Source: Limnephilus marmoratus
Taxonomy: Eukaryota; Arthropoda; Insecta; Trichoptera; Limnephilidae
Length of the DNA: 64,000 nucleotides
Reading direction: 5' to 3'
Assembly (NCBI GenBank): GCA_917880885.1
Contig: OU862915.1
Location: 39,316,676 to 39,380,675, forward strand
Shown: in pieces, positions 11,717 through 22,996 of the stretch
Position numbering within the stretch: position 1 is the first letter of the stretch
Layout of the letters: every line of letters begins with the position of its first letter
The notes under the pieces: generated by a model
What the model was told of the DNA's origin: nothing
What the model saw: only the letters and a program-made list of their open reading frames with translations
Database searches by the model: none
Position numbers and translations under genes: made by a program

Positions 11717-12073
11717 TCTGGAGTCGTCTCAATATAAAGGATTATCCCATCAAAAACTATGGTTTCAACAATTCCCCCATTTTTCCAAAAAAGACATATC
11801 CTCACTTATTCGAATGAGAATCGGTCATTGTTCCGTTCCTTCTCACCTTTTTGAAATTCGGTATAGAAGTGGGAACTTTACATTATATATTTTTTGGTTG
11901 TCCCTCTCTAAAACAAATATCCTCCCTTCTAACAAGCCTCATCTAAAATTGCCTACCCGCCATTCAACATACCATCTCTTCTAAGTCTGAACTCGATTCC
12001 AATCTTTCATATAATTAAGAAATTTGCACACTTAAATAAAATGAATAAATTAAATTCGCCCTTCATTTCTCCA

Positions 12074-12346
12074 TCTTTACATAGTATAAAATGAAGTCGC
12101 TTCGATCTTTTAAACTACGCAACGGATTTTCATGCGGTTTTCACCAATAGATAGAGTGATTCATGAGGAAGGTTTTTAGGTATGTAATTTGTCAAGGTTT
12201 TGTGTAAATTGATTGAAATACATAATATATCTGGCCAAGCGGCAGCTAACTAACAAACGGCCGCGGACGGTGTGGATTTGATTTAACAGATGGTGTTGGT
12301 TATAAAGCTTTCGTTAGCCACAGGAACGTATGGCCGGGTCTGCTTG
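12074..12346 (+). mobile_element. Non-autonomous Helitron copy (degenerate 3' end)
   Basis: Starts TCTTTACATAG after an A and shares blocks such as GGATTTTCATGCGGTTTTCA and GAGGAAGGTTT with the copy at 17431-17750. It ends with a GCCA...TGGC hairpin, CGGGTCTG and CTTG (CTAG expected), followed by T. Confidence 0.65.
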
Positions 12347-12410
12347 TATATAATAATAATAACGTTATATTTATATAGGACAGTTTTGTATTATTTCACT
12401 TCGTGTTCGA
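12347..12410 (+). repeat. Family F: AAT repeats then CAGTTTTGTATTATTTCACTTC
   Basis: An AAT-rich microsatellite is followed by a short conserved segment. The same arrangement recurs at 17760-17840 and, split by a hAT insertion, at 32530-32598 plus 34166-34200. Confidence 0.5.
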
Positions 12411-13209
12411 ACATATTTTGAAATGATGGCCTCGAATTTATCAAAGAATATTTTATTGCATTTATAATATAAACAGATTCGTAGTAAAGATTAATATAAA
12501 AAAGTGATTTAGCATTAAGCTTCGCCTTAAGCAAAATTATGATGCTAGATGAAATTGTAGTCAATTTTCTAACATTTATACAACAGTTAGGCTCATCTTC
12601 TCTGGCTAACCTTACGCCGACAGGATGCAGAGTGACGTGACAGGACAAGGATAATAAACAATAATCATCAGCAAACGACTAAACAGCAAGAAATGATGGA
12701 TACCTCAAAACGATTAGGTAAACGGTTCCACCTTGGGCGTTGAGTCGGTCCGTAAATCAAGCTTCAACATCGCTCAGATCTCGACTCGAGTGCAAGCAGG
12801 GGCGCATCATCAACCCATTCATACTAATTACTTCTCTTAGAAGTGATATCAGCACAAACTTTGAATTTTACACAGCATTGTAACAAAAAACGCGTTATGT
12901 AGCTTCTGTGTAAGTGTTACTACCAACCTTAAATCCAAATTTGTCATACGTTTTCCTCGCAGTGCAGCGCAAGTACAATGGCTGGTTAGGGTGTTTTGAA
13001 CTTTAGCACTTTTCTGTATGACTGTCAAAACTACGATTAGCCACATCTGATAATGATACCTGCAAAACGCCGATTCTCGGTCCATTTGAGCTTTTGATGA
13101 AACGTTATGTTTGAATTTTGAATGCCTCTGCGGATGACGTATTGTTTTTTGTTTTTTTTTTAAGCATTAACTATGTAATAATTTCTAGTTTTTTTTTTGT
13201 TTTTGTTTT
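12411..13209. other. No recognised feature
   Basis: AT-rich, with ORFs under 90 codons. No repeat termini seen. Confidence 0.4.
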
Positions 13210-13995
13210 GAAGAGTTGTATTTCACATGTACATTTGTTACTTAAATTTTACTATCTGCTACCGGTTTTGACATATCCGTGTCATTCACTAGCAATCTTA
13301 AAACAAAATTTAAAAAAATAATTATGTAGGTAATACTAATTACTAGAGATGAAACGGATAGTTGTTTGGCCGGATGGCCGGATATCCGGCGCCGGATATT
13401 AGGCCCATTGTATCGTTGCATGTCGTAACGAGTTTAGCGCCGCTAACCATAATGGTGATTGTTATTAGTTAAGTTTTCGCTACTCTGCGAGGTTTTTGTA
13501 AGTTTTTACTAAAAGTTTTTAGTTTAGATATTTACTATTTATGTATTTATGATTAGAGTGAATATCTCTGAAGAAATTTTTAGTTTTTTGAATGCCTTAT
13601 TGTTTTTTTGTAACTTTTTCGACTTTAAATAAAAGCCGTCATAATTTTAAGCCATTTTATTGATATTTACCTCACAAAGATTAATGTATTGCATTTTATT
13701 ATAGGAAATTGTCGTAGTTTTTGAATATCCGGTATCCGACCGGATATTGAGTTGTTACTATCCGGTATCCGGCCGGATAGTAAATTTAGATATACGTTTC
13801 ATCTCTACTAGTTATTCTCCCTCCACAAATCATCACTCCCGCTACACTCACCTAAGAAAATTTAATCATTCCATACTTGCATAATTTTTTTAATTAGTTT
13901 TAAGATTGTTGATGAATAACATGGATGTGTCATAACCGGTAGTAGATAAATAAAAATTAAGTAACAAATGTTCATGTGAAACATTACTATTCAAA
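13210..13995. mobile_element. Inverted-repeat element with PLE-type hammerhead-like arms, split by a hAT
   Basis: The arms (about 13210-13328 and 13876-13995) are inverted copies of each other, ~120 bp with moderate divergence. They share ACATTTGTTACTTAA and CTACCGGTT blocks. Each arm carries a decayed hammerhead-like core: minus strand near 13260-13292 (stem II TGACA/TGTCA, then AAAACCGGTAG) and plus strand near 13909-13945 (TTGATGA, then AACCGGTAG). The hAT at 13344-13807 lies between the arms. Confidence 0.6.
13344..13807. mobile_element. Non-autonomous hAT element, 464 bp
   Basis: The ends are TAGAGATGAAACG and its inverse CGTTTCATCTCTA. The flanking 8-mers CTAATTAC (13336-13343) and CTAGTTAT (13808-13815) match at 6 of 8, consistent with an aged 8-bp target duplication. 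GGATATCCGG/CCGGATAT-type subterminal repeats occur at both ends. No transposase. Confidence 0.8.
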
Positions 13996-15155
13996 TCAAG
14001 ATGACAAATTGATTAAAACGGGCTGAGAATCGGCGTTAAAGGAGAACCGTTCTCATGTCAAAAAGGAGCCAAACAATAATTTTTCTGTAACATACTTAAG
14101 GGGTATTCGAAAAATAAAAACCTCTTATCCAAGTTGACTGACCTTTATTAATAATATTATTATAAGTAATTGGGATTCCTTCGTAACGAAAGCAACTTGT
14201 ATTCTAGCTAATCTCCTTGTAATTTTGCGTGGGGTTCCTATTCAATACTTGAACAATAAATGACACATCAAAACGCCATGTCATGCTTTGTGTAAGTAAG
14301 TTGAGCTGTATGGTAATCAATATCTGATGCGTTTAGTTTCATATGAAATACGTAGAATGAAAAAATAAATATTTACCAGGATGAGATTTTTAGGGTTTTG
14401 CACTTTAACAGCAGAACCCCTAGTGCGGCCCTGACTGCTAGTACCTGTTCCTCTGCCTACTCAGTGTTGCGAAAGGAATGGGTGTATGGAGTATGGTGTA
14501 TGGTGTACAGGTAATCTCCGTGTAGGTTGGCCGGCGTTATGTTTATGTTCGCATGCTAATATGGTGAGAGGCGATATGCAAACAATTCACAGTACTGCGT
14601 ATGATAGGGGTCGACAACCGAATTCACTAATTTTAGTGCTTTATTTATGGTAATTTTATGATAATCACGCCAATTAATTTAGTGTTAAGGTGAAGCTATC
14701 AGTGAAGTCACTACTTTCGATTAATCTTTACTACGAATGGGTTTATATTAGATAAATTGAAACTTTTCCTACAGTTTCGCAGGAGTAGAATTAAGATAAA
14801 ATTGTCCATTACTTTTTAAGAAATATTAGTGTAAACTTCCTACGAATTTTAATAGGGAGACATGAAAACTGTTTATAGTGTTAGAGAGCCATTAAATACA
14901 CCTGTATTTGACCGTTTATCTCATATTTTTAGGATTCATGAAAAAAAATATTGAAAAACTTTAATTTTATAAGCCCATGAATTCTGCATGTTGTGTACTT
15001 TAAAATTAGCTTACGTAGTTCCTGTTTGGATAATATTAAATATTAAGAATTATATGTATTCTCTATAGCCTAATCTTCGACCAATACTTGATCGAAGAGC
15101 CTAATTGATTATCACAGATCTAAACTGAATTTCGAGAATCGATTTTTAATATGTA
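13996..15155. other. No recognised feature
   Basis: AT-rich single-copy-looking sequence. No ORF of note, no terminal repeats. Confidence 0.4.
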
Positions 15156-15447
15156 ACTTTTTTTTTTACGTTAACTCCACGCAGGAGGCCCTGAGGAAAA
15201 TAATTTCCCTCAGGGCCTATGTCATCTGGGATGCTGTGTAGAGGGTCTTTTTGAGGAGAGGAAGGAATGAACATTGGTCTTGAAGAGACCCATGTTGTAG
15301 GAAGGAGGAAACACAGAGGCCGGCAAATCATTCCACAGCCGAGCTGTTGAACACAAGAACGAGTCGAAGAAACGACCCGTTCTCATGTGGCAAATGTCAA
15401 CCGTGTACAAATGTTGGACACGCGTTTGGCGATCAACGATCAACGCA
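15156..15447 (-). pseudogene. LINE-B ORF2 C-terminus and 3' UTR
   Basis: On the minus strand the frame 15443-15222 encodes YTVDICHMRTGRFFDSFL, then LCSTARLWNDLPASVFPP and KTNVHSFL. This is the end of a CR1/Jockey-like LINE ORF2 that recurs in four other copies here (29270, 33416, 42787, 62337). The 3' UTR contains an 11-bp-arm hairpin AGGCCCTGAGG/CCTCAGGGCCT at 15186-15218 and ends GGAGTTAACGTAAAAAAA. 5'-truncated. Confidence 0.8.
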
Positions 15448-15464
15448 AGAAAAAATTTTTCAAT

Positions 15465-15822
15465 TATTTTTTTTACATGAGCTCCACACTGGAGGCCAGT
15501 AAATAGGAAAAGACCCTGAGGAAAAAATTTCCCTCAGGGCCTATGTCATCTTTAGGGATGCTGTATGGAGGGTATTTTTAAAGGAAAGGAAGGAGAGGAG
15601 AGTTCTGGGAAGGAAAAGGGTTTAAGGGGTGGGAAAGAATCTGGGGTTCAGTATGTCCTGGTCATCCACCTCCAAGACCTAGACAAACCTCACACCATAA
15701 ACCCGGGCACCCCTACTAAATCACCAAACGTAGCGAACCACTTGGGGTGATCTATGCCAGAGGTGTTGGTTATCCAATAAAGGTTCCTGGGGCGGCGGTA
15801 CCCATTCCCGCCTCCCAAATGG
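15465..15822 (-). mobile_element. SINE-A copy, near full length
   Basis: On the minus strand it runs from ATTTGGGAGGCGGGAATGGG through CCAAGTGGTTCGCTACGTTT and CTTCCCAGAACTCTCC to the CCCTGAGG hairpin and an A-rich end. It lies directly behind a LINE-B 3' end in the same orientation and shares its terminal ~100 bp. Confidence 0.8.
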
Positions 15823-16336
15823 AATTATTTCGGTTCTCGAAATGTCGATAACAAGTAATAAGAAGGGCAAAACGCGCGGGATATTTTAAAATAATTTTAA
15901 GAAATGTTTTAAAATATTTCTTCAAATTGGCCACATTTTGACCAACGAACGCTCGAGAATTTTCGCGAATTGGCCAAAACGTGGCCAAAAATCGCTCCAG
16001 TGGCGAACATCATTGAAACACTTTTTTACAGGTTTCTTAACCCTGCGGTGTAGGTAACTCGCTTGGAGGAAATAACACAAGCTTAAGTACCTCCATAAGT
16101 CGTGACAAACCTTCAAGGTAGGCAGATGCTGTATGCATCATACGCTGTTCTTCAACTACCTTCCTGGAGAACGAATACTTATTACCTAATAAGCCACTCG
16201 TTAAAATCTGTAGGCATACAGATTTGAGACTAAGGTTAACTTAGGTTGGATTAATGCTGACACTGAATTAATAGACCTTTCTAAGTGAGCTGTGGTCGTA
16301 TCCGTGTGCCTAAAATAATAGCTCATATTTACAATG
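15823..16336. other. No recognised feature
   Basis: Contains a local repeat of TGGCCA-rich motifs (GGCCACATTTTGACC, GGCCAAAACGTGGCCAAA) near 15930-15990. Nothing else recognised. Confidence 0.35.
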
Positions 16337-16405
16337 CACCAATTTGGGAGGCGGGTAGGTACATATACCGCCGAACCAGGATCCATTTATTGGATAACCA
16401 ACACC
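16337..16405 (+). mobile_element. SINE-A 5' end fragment
   Basis: AATTTGGGAGGCGGGTA, then CCATTTATTGGATAACCAAC: the first ~65 bp of SINE-A only. Confidence 0.65.
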
Positions 16406-16429
16406 CTGTTGGTTTGAAGTATAATAGTA

Positions 16430-16510
16430 ATTTATTTTTGGGGTATTATGCCTTGTTGCGCTATCTCCTTATTTTTTAAATTAACTCCACGTAGGGGGCT
16501 CTGATGTCTT
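16430..16510. repeat. PLE-terminal remnant joined to a minus-strand SINE-A/LINE-B tail
   Basis: GGGGTATTATGCCTTGTTGC (about 16440-16459) matches the outer end of the hammerhead-bearing repeats at 22840, 49170 and 59910. It is followed at about 16478 by TTAACTCCACGTAGG, the end of the SINE-A/LINE-B tail read backwards. Confidence 0.5.
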
Positions 16511-16835
16511 AAATTTGCATTAATATGTGCGCGACAAATGGACAAATAACTTAATATCACGCCAACCGATTTCGATGATTCTTTTTTTATTGGAAAGGAT
16601 GCACTTCAAGGGTAGTTTGATGAGAATTTGGTTAGATTCTGATTATGGAATCCATGGCAAAGTAACGGAACTCTTCAATTATTAGGAGCAAATTAACGAT
16701 ACTCGGCCGAATCTATTAATTTGACCGTAACATCGTTATGGTCAAATTATGTCTGTCTCATATGAGCAGCACGTTTAGTAGGTCTACCCATATTCAGACA
16801 AATTAGTGAACTTCAGATTCATTAAAAATCAAAAA
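16511..16835. other. No recognised feature
   Basis: AT-rich. No ORF and no repeat termini. Confidence 0.35.
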
Positions 16836-17231
16836 ATAAACAAAAAATTTAACACAACGAAAAAACGACTTCAAAAAAAGCACTAAAAAGTAAAAAAAAT
16901 AATTTCGTATTCTTCTACAGCTTCATAATCAACTTACTTTTTCTATTCATCAATATGTAGGTACGATTGTTATTTTTGGAGTCGGTGTCAGCAAAGGTAC
17001 CCGGCCCGGCGGCGTGTTCACTTGACAGCTCCCCTCCCGCCTCTAGCCTCGTCAAGTCGCTCGTGCGACACAAGCACATCTCACCTATAACTATGTATGT
17101 AGTTACAATCCTAAATTGGCTGACACCGACTATTATTATTATTACGTTGTAGAAGAATACGAAATTATTTTTTTTACTTTTTGGTGCATTTTTTTAAGTC
17201 GTTTATTCGTTTTGTTAAATTTTTTGTTTTT
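16836..17231. mobile_element. ~396-bp MITE with ~85-bp terminal inverted repeats
   Basis: Left arm 16836-16919 and right arm 17148-17231 are inverted copies (both contain AATTTCGTATTCTTCTACA). Inside, a second, shorter inverted pair lies at 16980-16992 and 17119-17131 (AGTCGGTGTCAGC). The core is GC-richer than the arms. No transposase. Confidence 0.8.
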
Positions 17232-17430
17232 TACAAATAAAGGTTACAATTTTAAATGAGAAAGTATTTTATTTCCGATTGATTGAATTCTGATTTAACC
17301 TTTACTTCAAAATATTTTATTACATTTCCTCAAAACTTCAAAATTGAATTATTTAAAAAAAATAATATCGACAAGTTAAAAAAAAAATCGTTGGCTAGTC
17401 TGAGAAGGGTCAAAAATGTTAATACATAAA

Positions 17431-17750
17431 TCTCTACGTATTATAAATTAAAGTCCTCCGACGCGTCTGTCTGTCTGTCTCTTCGCGATAAACTCAAAAA
17501 CGACGGGACGGATTTTAATGCGGTTTTCACCAATACATGAGGAAGGTTTAGGTATATAATTTGTCAAGTGTAAATTGGTTGACACACATAAGAGAATGTC
17601 TGTATGTTGAACGAGCGGCAGGCAAGCCGGTGGCGTGGATTTGATTTGTATGCAAATTAACAGATGGCGGCGGTTACAAAGTTTGGATAACCATCCAGTA
17701 GATGGCGTTGTGTTTCGTTAGCCACAGCAATGCGTGGCCGGGTCAGCTAG
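17431..17750 (+). mobile_element. Non-autonomous Helitron, 320 bp
   Basis: 5' TCTCTACG follows an A. Near the 3' end a hairpin GCCAC-AGCAATGC-GTGGC lies 8 bp before the terminal CTAG (17747-17750). The 5' TC, 3' hairpin and CTAG are Helitron hallmarks. The base after CTAG is A where T is usual. TGTC repeats lie near 17468. Related copy at 12074. Confidence 0.75.
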
Positions 17751-17759
17751 ATTAAAAAT

Positions 17760-17840
17760 CAATAATAATAATAATAATAATTGGATAATTTGTATAGCGC
17801 CGTTTTTGTGAAAAATCACCTCAAGGGCGCTTGAATATCT
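17760..17840 (+). repeat. AAT microsatellite and family F segment
   Basis: About 7 AAT units are followed by TTTGTATAGCGCCGTTTTTG and AAGGGCGCTTGA, the same organisation as 12347 and 32530. Confidence 0.5.
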
Positions 17841-18819
17841 ACCTGGAAATCGGATTTGATCACACTTCTAGGAACATTCTGATCAGTGGATGCTGAATTA
17901 TCATCTTATTATTTACAGATTACGATAACATTATCTCGTGATGTCCGTTCGTTACAACATCCAAATAAGAATTTTTACACCGAGTTTCATTGAGAATCTT
18001 TACAAGGTTGTTTTTATTAAAATTTGATGTAGGTTTTGAAGATTAAGTACAGATTAAATACGGAAGAAAATCGTTTGCTAAAACGGCATCATACGGAATG
18101 GAAGGATATGGGGGCATTTTTGATGAATAATGACCTTCTAACTTAAATAACTGCATTTTATTTTTATTTTTAGAGTTAGTTTTAATAGTTAAAATAATTG
18201 TCAAAGTTTTAAATTATTCAAGACCCCCCCGAAAACCACCGTATGTATGGTGAATCGTGTGACGTCATCACTCCTGAAAAATCACTACAGGATCGAGCAT
18301 CAGCTGATCAACTGCCGCCATTTTGAATTCCGTTGTTCGAAGTGTTCTCCCTAGAAATAGCATTACTATTTTTTTGTGCAGTAGTTTTTGAATATTTTCA
18401 ATAATAGAGATAAACTAATAAGAGATACCTTTATTTTTGAAACATTATATAGGCCTAAATAATGTTTCAATAAACACAAGAACTAAATAAACAGTATGCA
18501 AATAAACGAATAAATTAATACGATGGCTTGTGTCATATCATACATTCCCGTACAATGACTTCACGGTGACGTCACGACATGTCGAACAGTGACGTCACCA
18601 ATAAAATTTCAATAATGCCAACTTGACGGCGTGTTTTTACGAACCGATTAAAAAAAGACTTTTTAATATTTTTTTTAAAACTCTTATATTATTAAATAAA
18701 ACTTATATATTCAGAATTAGCGTTTATTGGTCTATATGAACATATTTTTTTAAAGCCAAAATATTTTTCACTGGAGTTTCTTATGCAGATTTAGTTAAAA
18801 AAAAACGGCTTAGGCCAAA
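17841..18819. other. Unassigned; cluster of three TGACGTCA palindromes
   Basis: No gene recognised. TGACGTCA (the CRE/ATF octamer) occurs at 18260-18267, 18567-18574 and 18590-18597. A fourth copy occurs elsewhere at 24132-24139. Confidence 0.4.
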
Positions 18820-19121
18820 TTTTCTTTTAGGACCTGTGTGAGGGTGATGGGGAGATGCTGTGCGAAGGGTCTTTTTCGGACAGGAAGGAGAGATAAAATT
18901 AAAAAGAGTTATGAGGGGCGGGTAGGAATCCTGGGTCCTGGGGTCTATATGTCCAGGAATTCCGGACGTAAGAATCCATCCCTCTCACAGCGGTAAGGCC
19001 ATGTTCCGATAGAGTCGAGATGGAGAGATTAAAATGTTTCCCTCAACCAGTCCAACGCCAAGATCCGTACAAACCTCACCCCATGAATCTGCACACCCCT
19101 GCTAAGTCACCGAACGTAGCG
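18820..19121 (-). mobile_element. SINE-A copy
   Basis: On the minus strand: CGCTACGTTCGGTGACTTAG, GCAGATTCATGGGGTGAGG, GAGAGGGATGGATTC, CCAGGATTCCTACCCGCC and AAAAAGACCCTTCGCACAGC. The terminal hairpin is damaged and the 5' ~60 bp are missing. Confidence 0.75.
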
Positions 19122-19185
19122 AAACAATACGTGACTATTACCTCAATGGCGTAAGTAATTACCACTCTAGAAAGTTCCGCAAAAA

Positions 19186-19245
19186 GATGTAGATTCATCA
19201 TATTCATATCCCTCTTGTACTACGATTTTCCGGACACTGTCCATA
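19186..19245. repeat. Partial copy of the MITE seen at 45621-46010
   Basis: GATGTAGATTCA, then CTTGTACTACGA and TTTCCGGACAC match the right terminal repeat of the 45621-46010 element. Confidence 0.55.
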
Positions 19246-19609
19246 AAAAAAAATCTTTGCTATTTGCGTGATAATATCGCCAAGATGCATGTCCGTATAA
19301 ATTTGTATTGCTTTTCCAAGGTTTTCAAATTGGTTGCATTGTGTGAATGCACACAAATATTCATTTATCACTCTGACAGCCGTTTTAGAAATCTCTGAAA
19401 GAATCTCCGCCAGAAGGTCGTCTGTAACAAAGGCGGTCTATCCTTCCTTTATACGGTAGGTAATTATCTGTGTTTTACATTCATTTGTTGATTTTTAATT
19501 AATCATCGGTACAAGAGCCTCACAGCCGTCAAACAAAACTGTTGTAAGACCGTGTAAACTATTTAATTAAAGTGCTAACAGGCGAATGCATTTTAACTAA
19601 CTGACTAAG

Positions 19610-20265
19610 TAACCTTTGAGTGGTAAGCAGAGAGGACGGACCGCCAAACAACTCAGTCTTACCACTTTCACATTCATACATCGTCTCGTACATACTCTTC
19701 TAATATTCTAACTCTTGATATGGCCCGACTCAAGTATTTGAATCACTTGATCGTGCCATAGCTTACTTATGCATCCGCGGTTCATTCTACTATTCACATT
19801 TGCGTCATTATTGTCCTTTCTTCGTTCGTACATGTCCAGATCATCTGAGCGTCACTCAGTCTTACTCATTACGCTTACATCAGCCTTGCATTTTTTCGGA
19901 TCTTCAAGTCATACGTGGTTTAAGCACACATATGCGTCAGGATCTCATTTCTACAGCATTTATTTAGTCTATTTTCATTCTTCCTCTGCCAGTTTCGTGC
20001 CTCACTGCCATACAACAGGGTAGGTACCAGCACTCCACTGTGGACAGCTAGCTTCGCTTCTTTGGACATTTTTTGTTAGCACCAACCGCGTTCACTCCTC
20101 CATGAATGGAGTTACGTGCATTTACCTTATTTCAATGTCTCTATCAGCCTTCCCATCTGTCGTAAACATACTTACAAAATGCACAAACTCATCCACCTGC
20201 TCCAAGTATTCATCATTCACAACTATATTGTACACTGTTTTCTGACTCTTTCTTTTAAACATGGA
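19610..20265 (-). pseudogene. RTE-like LINE ORF C-terminal region, decayed
   Basis: On the minus strand one frame reads VDEFVHFVSMFTTDGKADRD and later frames match the post-RT segment kept better at 47458 and 63441 (YGSEAW, WFGHVERM, RGRP). AACTAACTGACTAA at its 3' side (about 19593-19606) is a decayed GTTA-type tail. Several frameshifts are present. Clade assignment (RTE-like) is from the pattern of the C-terminal domain. Confidence 0.7.
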
Positions 20266-20615
20266 TGTATTTTTATTTTAGAAAATCGCGATTAACGGAA
20301 AACACTGTAAAAAGTTCACAATGCAAAAGTTTGTTTATTATGAATATTATACTTATGTGATGTACACGTACAGGTGGAGAAAAGTCGGAAATCGCGCAGA
20401 ATGGCTTGGCAATCAAGTGAATCAAAATCCCAAGTTGGTCATGCCAAAAGTATGAACAACCCAATGTTTAGATAACTTGAACGTTTGTAAAGCGGGTGAA
20501 CGTTGAAAAGAGCATCAGGAGAATATTATGTGACGCAGAAGTAAATGCTAGAAGATGTTAGCAATACCCGAGAAAGATTACAAGTACTAAAAAATATAAA
20601 AGATTACAAGATTAA
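20266..20615. other. No recognised feature
   Basis: AT-rich, no motif seen. Confidence 0.35.
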
Positions 20616-21773
20616 AGTACAAGTACTCACGACGCGATAGCAAAAATAACCAACTATTTATATACGGCCCTAGATTCCGATAAAAAATGTATCGGAATAT
20701 TTATAGACTTGAAAAAAGCTTTCGACAGCATATCACATAAAAAATTAATAAATAAATTAAAATCTATAGGAATTAATGGGAAAGTCTTAGCATGGATAGC
20801 TAGTTATTTACATGAAAGACCACAACAAGTAAAATTACTAAATCAAGTCAGCGATTCAAAATATAGCGATTTTTCAATACCCCAAGGTACAGTTTTGGGA
20901 CCATTGTTATTTATTATATATGTCAATGATATATTCAATATTTCTAAATATGGAGACATTGTCTCCTACGCTGACGACACAGTCCTACTACTAAAAGCAA
21001 ACACCTGGTCTGAATTAAACAAAATGGCAAATACAGATATCAATGCACTAAAATTATGGTTTGATAAAAACCTGTTGACTTTAAATTCTAAAAAAACCTA
21101 TTATTTACCATTTTTCATTAAAAAACAAGAAACACCTAAAGAAATAAACTTAATAATCCACTCTGTGGCAAATACAGAAAACCACAAATGTAATATATCA
21201 TGTTCAAAAATAGAAAGCAAAACTGATATTAAGTACCTGGGCATAACAATAGACCAGCGTTTAAAATGGTCTCCACACATAAATATTCTGAACAACAGAA
21301 TAAGGAAACTAACATATATATTTAGATGTTTAAGAGATATTTTAAACGAAAAATTACTTAGAACCACATACTTCGCTTTCTGTCAATCAATTATACAATA
21401 CGGCATTATAGGATGGGGCGGTACATATAAAAATCAAACACAAACAATTTACATATCACAAAAACTAATAATAAAAACAATTTTAAAAAAACCCTACTCA
21501 TTATCGTCAGAACTTTTATTCAAACAATTTAAGGTCAGAAAATTAAGTGCATTATACTTTTATCATGCAACATTACAAATTTATAAAGATAATATTAAAA
21601 ATCAAGTTGCACCCTTTAAAAATAACAGAAGTCTTAGACAAGCATCAATACTTCCCACTCCAAAATGTAAAAAAAAAATTGGACAATTGAGTCATAAATA
21701 TCTCGGAGCAAAATTTTTTAATTCATTACCAGAAAAAATTAGAAACATGAATACCAATATGGAAAAATTTTAA
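20616..21773 (+). pseudogene. 5'-truncated LINE ORF2 (Jockey/CR1-like reverse transcriptase)
   Basis: The frame is open from 20616, well before the first ATG-like codon. It starts inside the RT: THDAIAKITNYLYTALD, IGIFIDLKKAFDSISHKKL, FSIPQGTVLGPLLFIIYVND, SYADDTVLL (YADD active site), IKYLGITIDQRLKW and the C-terminal IIQYGIIGWGGTY block. RT motifs from the A box on are intact. Endonuclease and N-terminal RT are missing. The frame stops at TAA 21771-21773, but shifting one base at the T-run (~21768) opens KTHLKNYTENLN, so the natural end was probably a few codons further. It differs from the LINE at 1-4027. Confidence 0.9.
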
Positions 21774-21985
21774 AACTCACCTCAAAAATTATACTGAAAA
21801 CTTAAACTGAATGATATAAAAAAAGCAATACAATAACACCCCCCCATACACACAAGCCTTGCTTAATTATGGGGGTACATCAAATATTCTACTATGTAAT
21901 TAATTACTGTATAAAAATTATTTGTAATTTATGTACCTTCCATTACTAATAATAAAAAAATAAAAAAAAATAAAAATAAAAAATA
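21774..21985 (+). other. 3' UTR and A-rich tail of the 20.6-kb LINE
   Basis: Contains two complementary runs, ACACCCCCCCAT near 21836 and ATGGGGGTAC near 21879, able to form a stem-loop. Ends with AATAAAA-type repeats. Confidence 0.65.
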
Positions 21986-22531
21986 TCGACAGCGGAAATT
22001 TTAAATGCAGTAAAGGATAATAAAACCAAAAATGTGTCAAATATGTCGTTTTCTCCTTAGCGTAAGTAATAAGTTTTTTTTTCGTAAAATTAAAAATAAA
22101 TTGAAAACTGTTATTAAAGAAATTTACAAAACATGTTAAGTATTCTGGAAGCTCTATTCAAAGTTATTTTGTAATTAAAAATTCATAATTATAGGTCTAC
22201 AAAAACAGAAGACATGATTTTTTTTAATATTTATAATCAACATTTTGTCCTTTACAGCATTTCAAATTTCCGTGATAGATATGGTAAGTATGTTCAATTT
22301 AATCAATTATCTTTATCCCAACTCAATTCTCGACATATTTTTTGACTCCATACACTCGTCACTTAAGAAAAGCATTACTAGTAACTTAATCAATGCATAT
22401 TCACAAACTCGTTCACAAGCACACACAAATACTACTTATAAGAACACCACAAGCATTATATTTCAGTTTTATTTTTACCTTAAATCATTACCTAGCATGT
22501 TCTAACCAAGCCCGGTATAATATTAGGGTCA
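21986..22531. other. No recognised feature
   Basis: AT-rich sequence with only short ORFs and no motif. Confidence 0.35.
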
Positions 22532-22715
22532 GTTGTTTCACAGAATTTGAACAATTCATCAAATTTCAAAAAATTATTAATTTTAGTTCTGTGAACGTTC
22601 TTTTCAAAATCAGTTTTTATTTCATTTCTGAGAAACAACTGGTCTATAATGAAATAGTGACAGAAGTTTAATAGAATTTTAACTTTGATGAACTGTTCAA
22701 ATTTTGTGGAACAAC
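22532..22715. mobile_element. 184-bp MITE with 32-bp terminal inverted repeats
   Basis: Arms 22532-22563 and 22684-22715 are near-perfect inverted copies (GTTGTTTCACAGAATTTGAA against a right arm ending TTCAAATTTTGTGGAACAAC). No coding capacity. Target duplication not clear. Confidence 0.75.
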
Positions 22716-22885
22716 ACGTCCAAAGTTTGTATTCATAGACATTTCATAGAAAAATTTCATTGGTGCCGATCCCCGTAAAAATTTCTAAATCATTGTAAAC
22801 TATTTACCACTGATTTTAATCGTGTGTTGTTTGTTTTCGTTATTTTTTTGGGGTGTTACGCCGTGTTGCGCTACCTTCTTCTTTA

Positions 22886-22926
22886 GCCAACGTTTCGGAC
22901 ATCGTTGCAGTGTCCATCATCAGGGC
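22886..22926 (-). ncRNA. Hammerhead ribozyme-like motif, type I minimal
   Basis: Minus strand: stem I GCC/GGC, CTGATGA, stem II GGACA/TGTCC with a 9-nt loop, GAAA, palindromic stem III ACGT. The invariant CUGANGA and GAA core bases are all present. Stem III is only 2 bp, as described for PLE hammerheads that act as dimers. Confidence 0.65.
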
Positions 22927-22955
22927 AGATCCGGCAGATCACATCTACCACATCT

Positions 22956-22996
22956 GCCCTGATGATGGACACTGCAACGATGTCCGAAACGTTGGC
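22956..22996 (+). ncRNA. Hammerhead ribozyme-like motif, mirror copy
   Basis: Stem I GCC (22956-22958) with GGC (22994-22996); CTGATGA 22959-22965; stem II GGACA 22967-22971 with TGTCC 22981-22985; GAAA 22986-22989; stem III ACGT; predicted cleavage after T22993. Confidence 0.65.
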
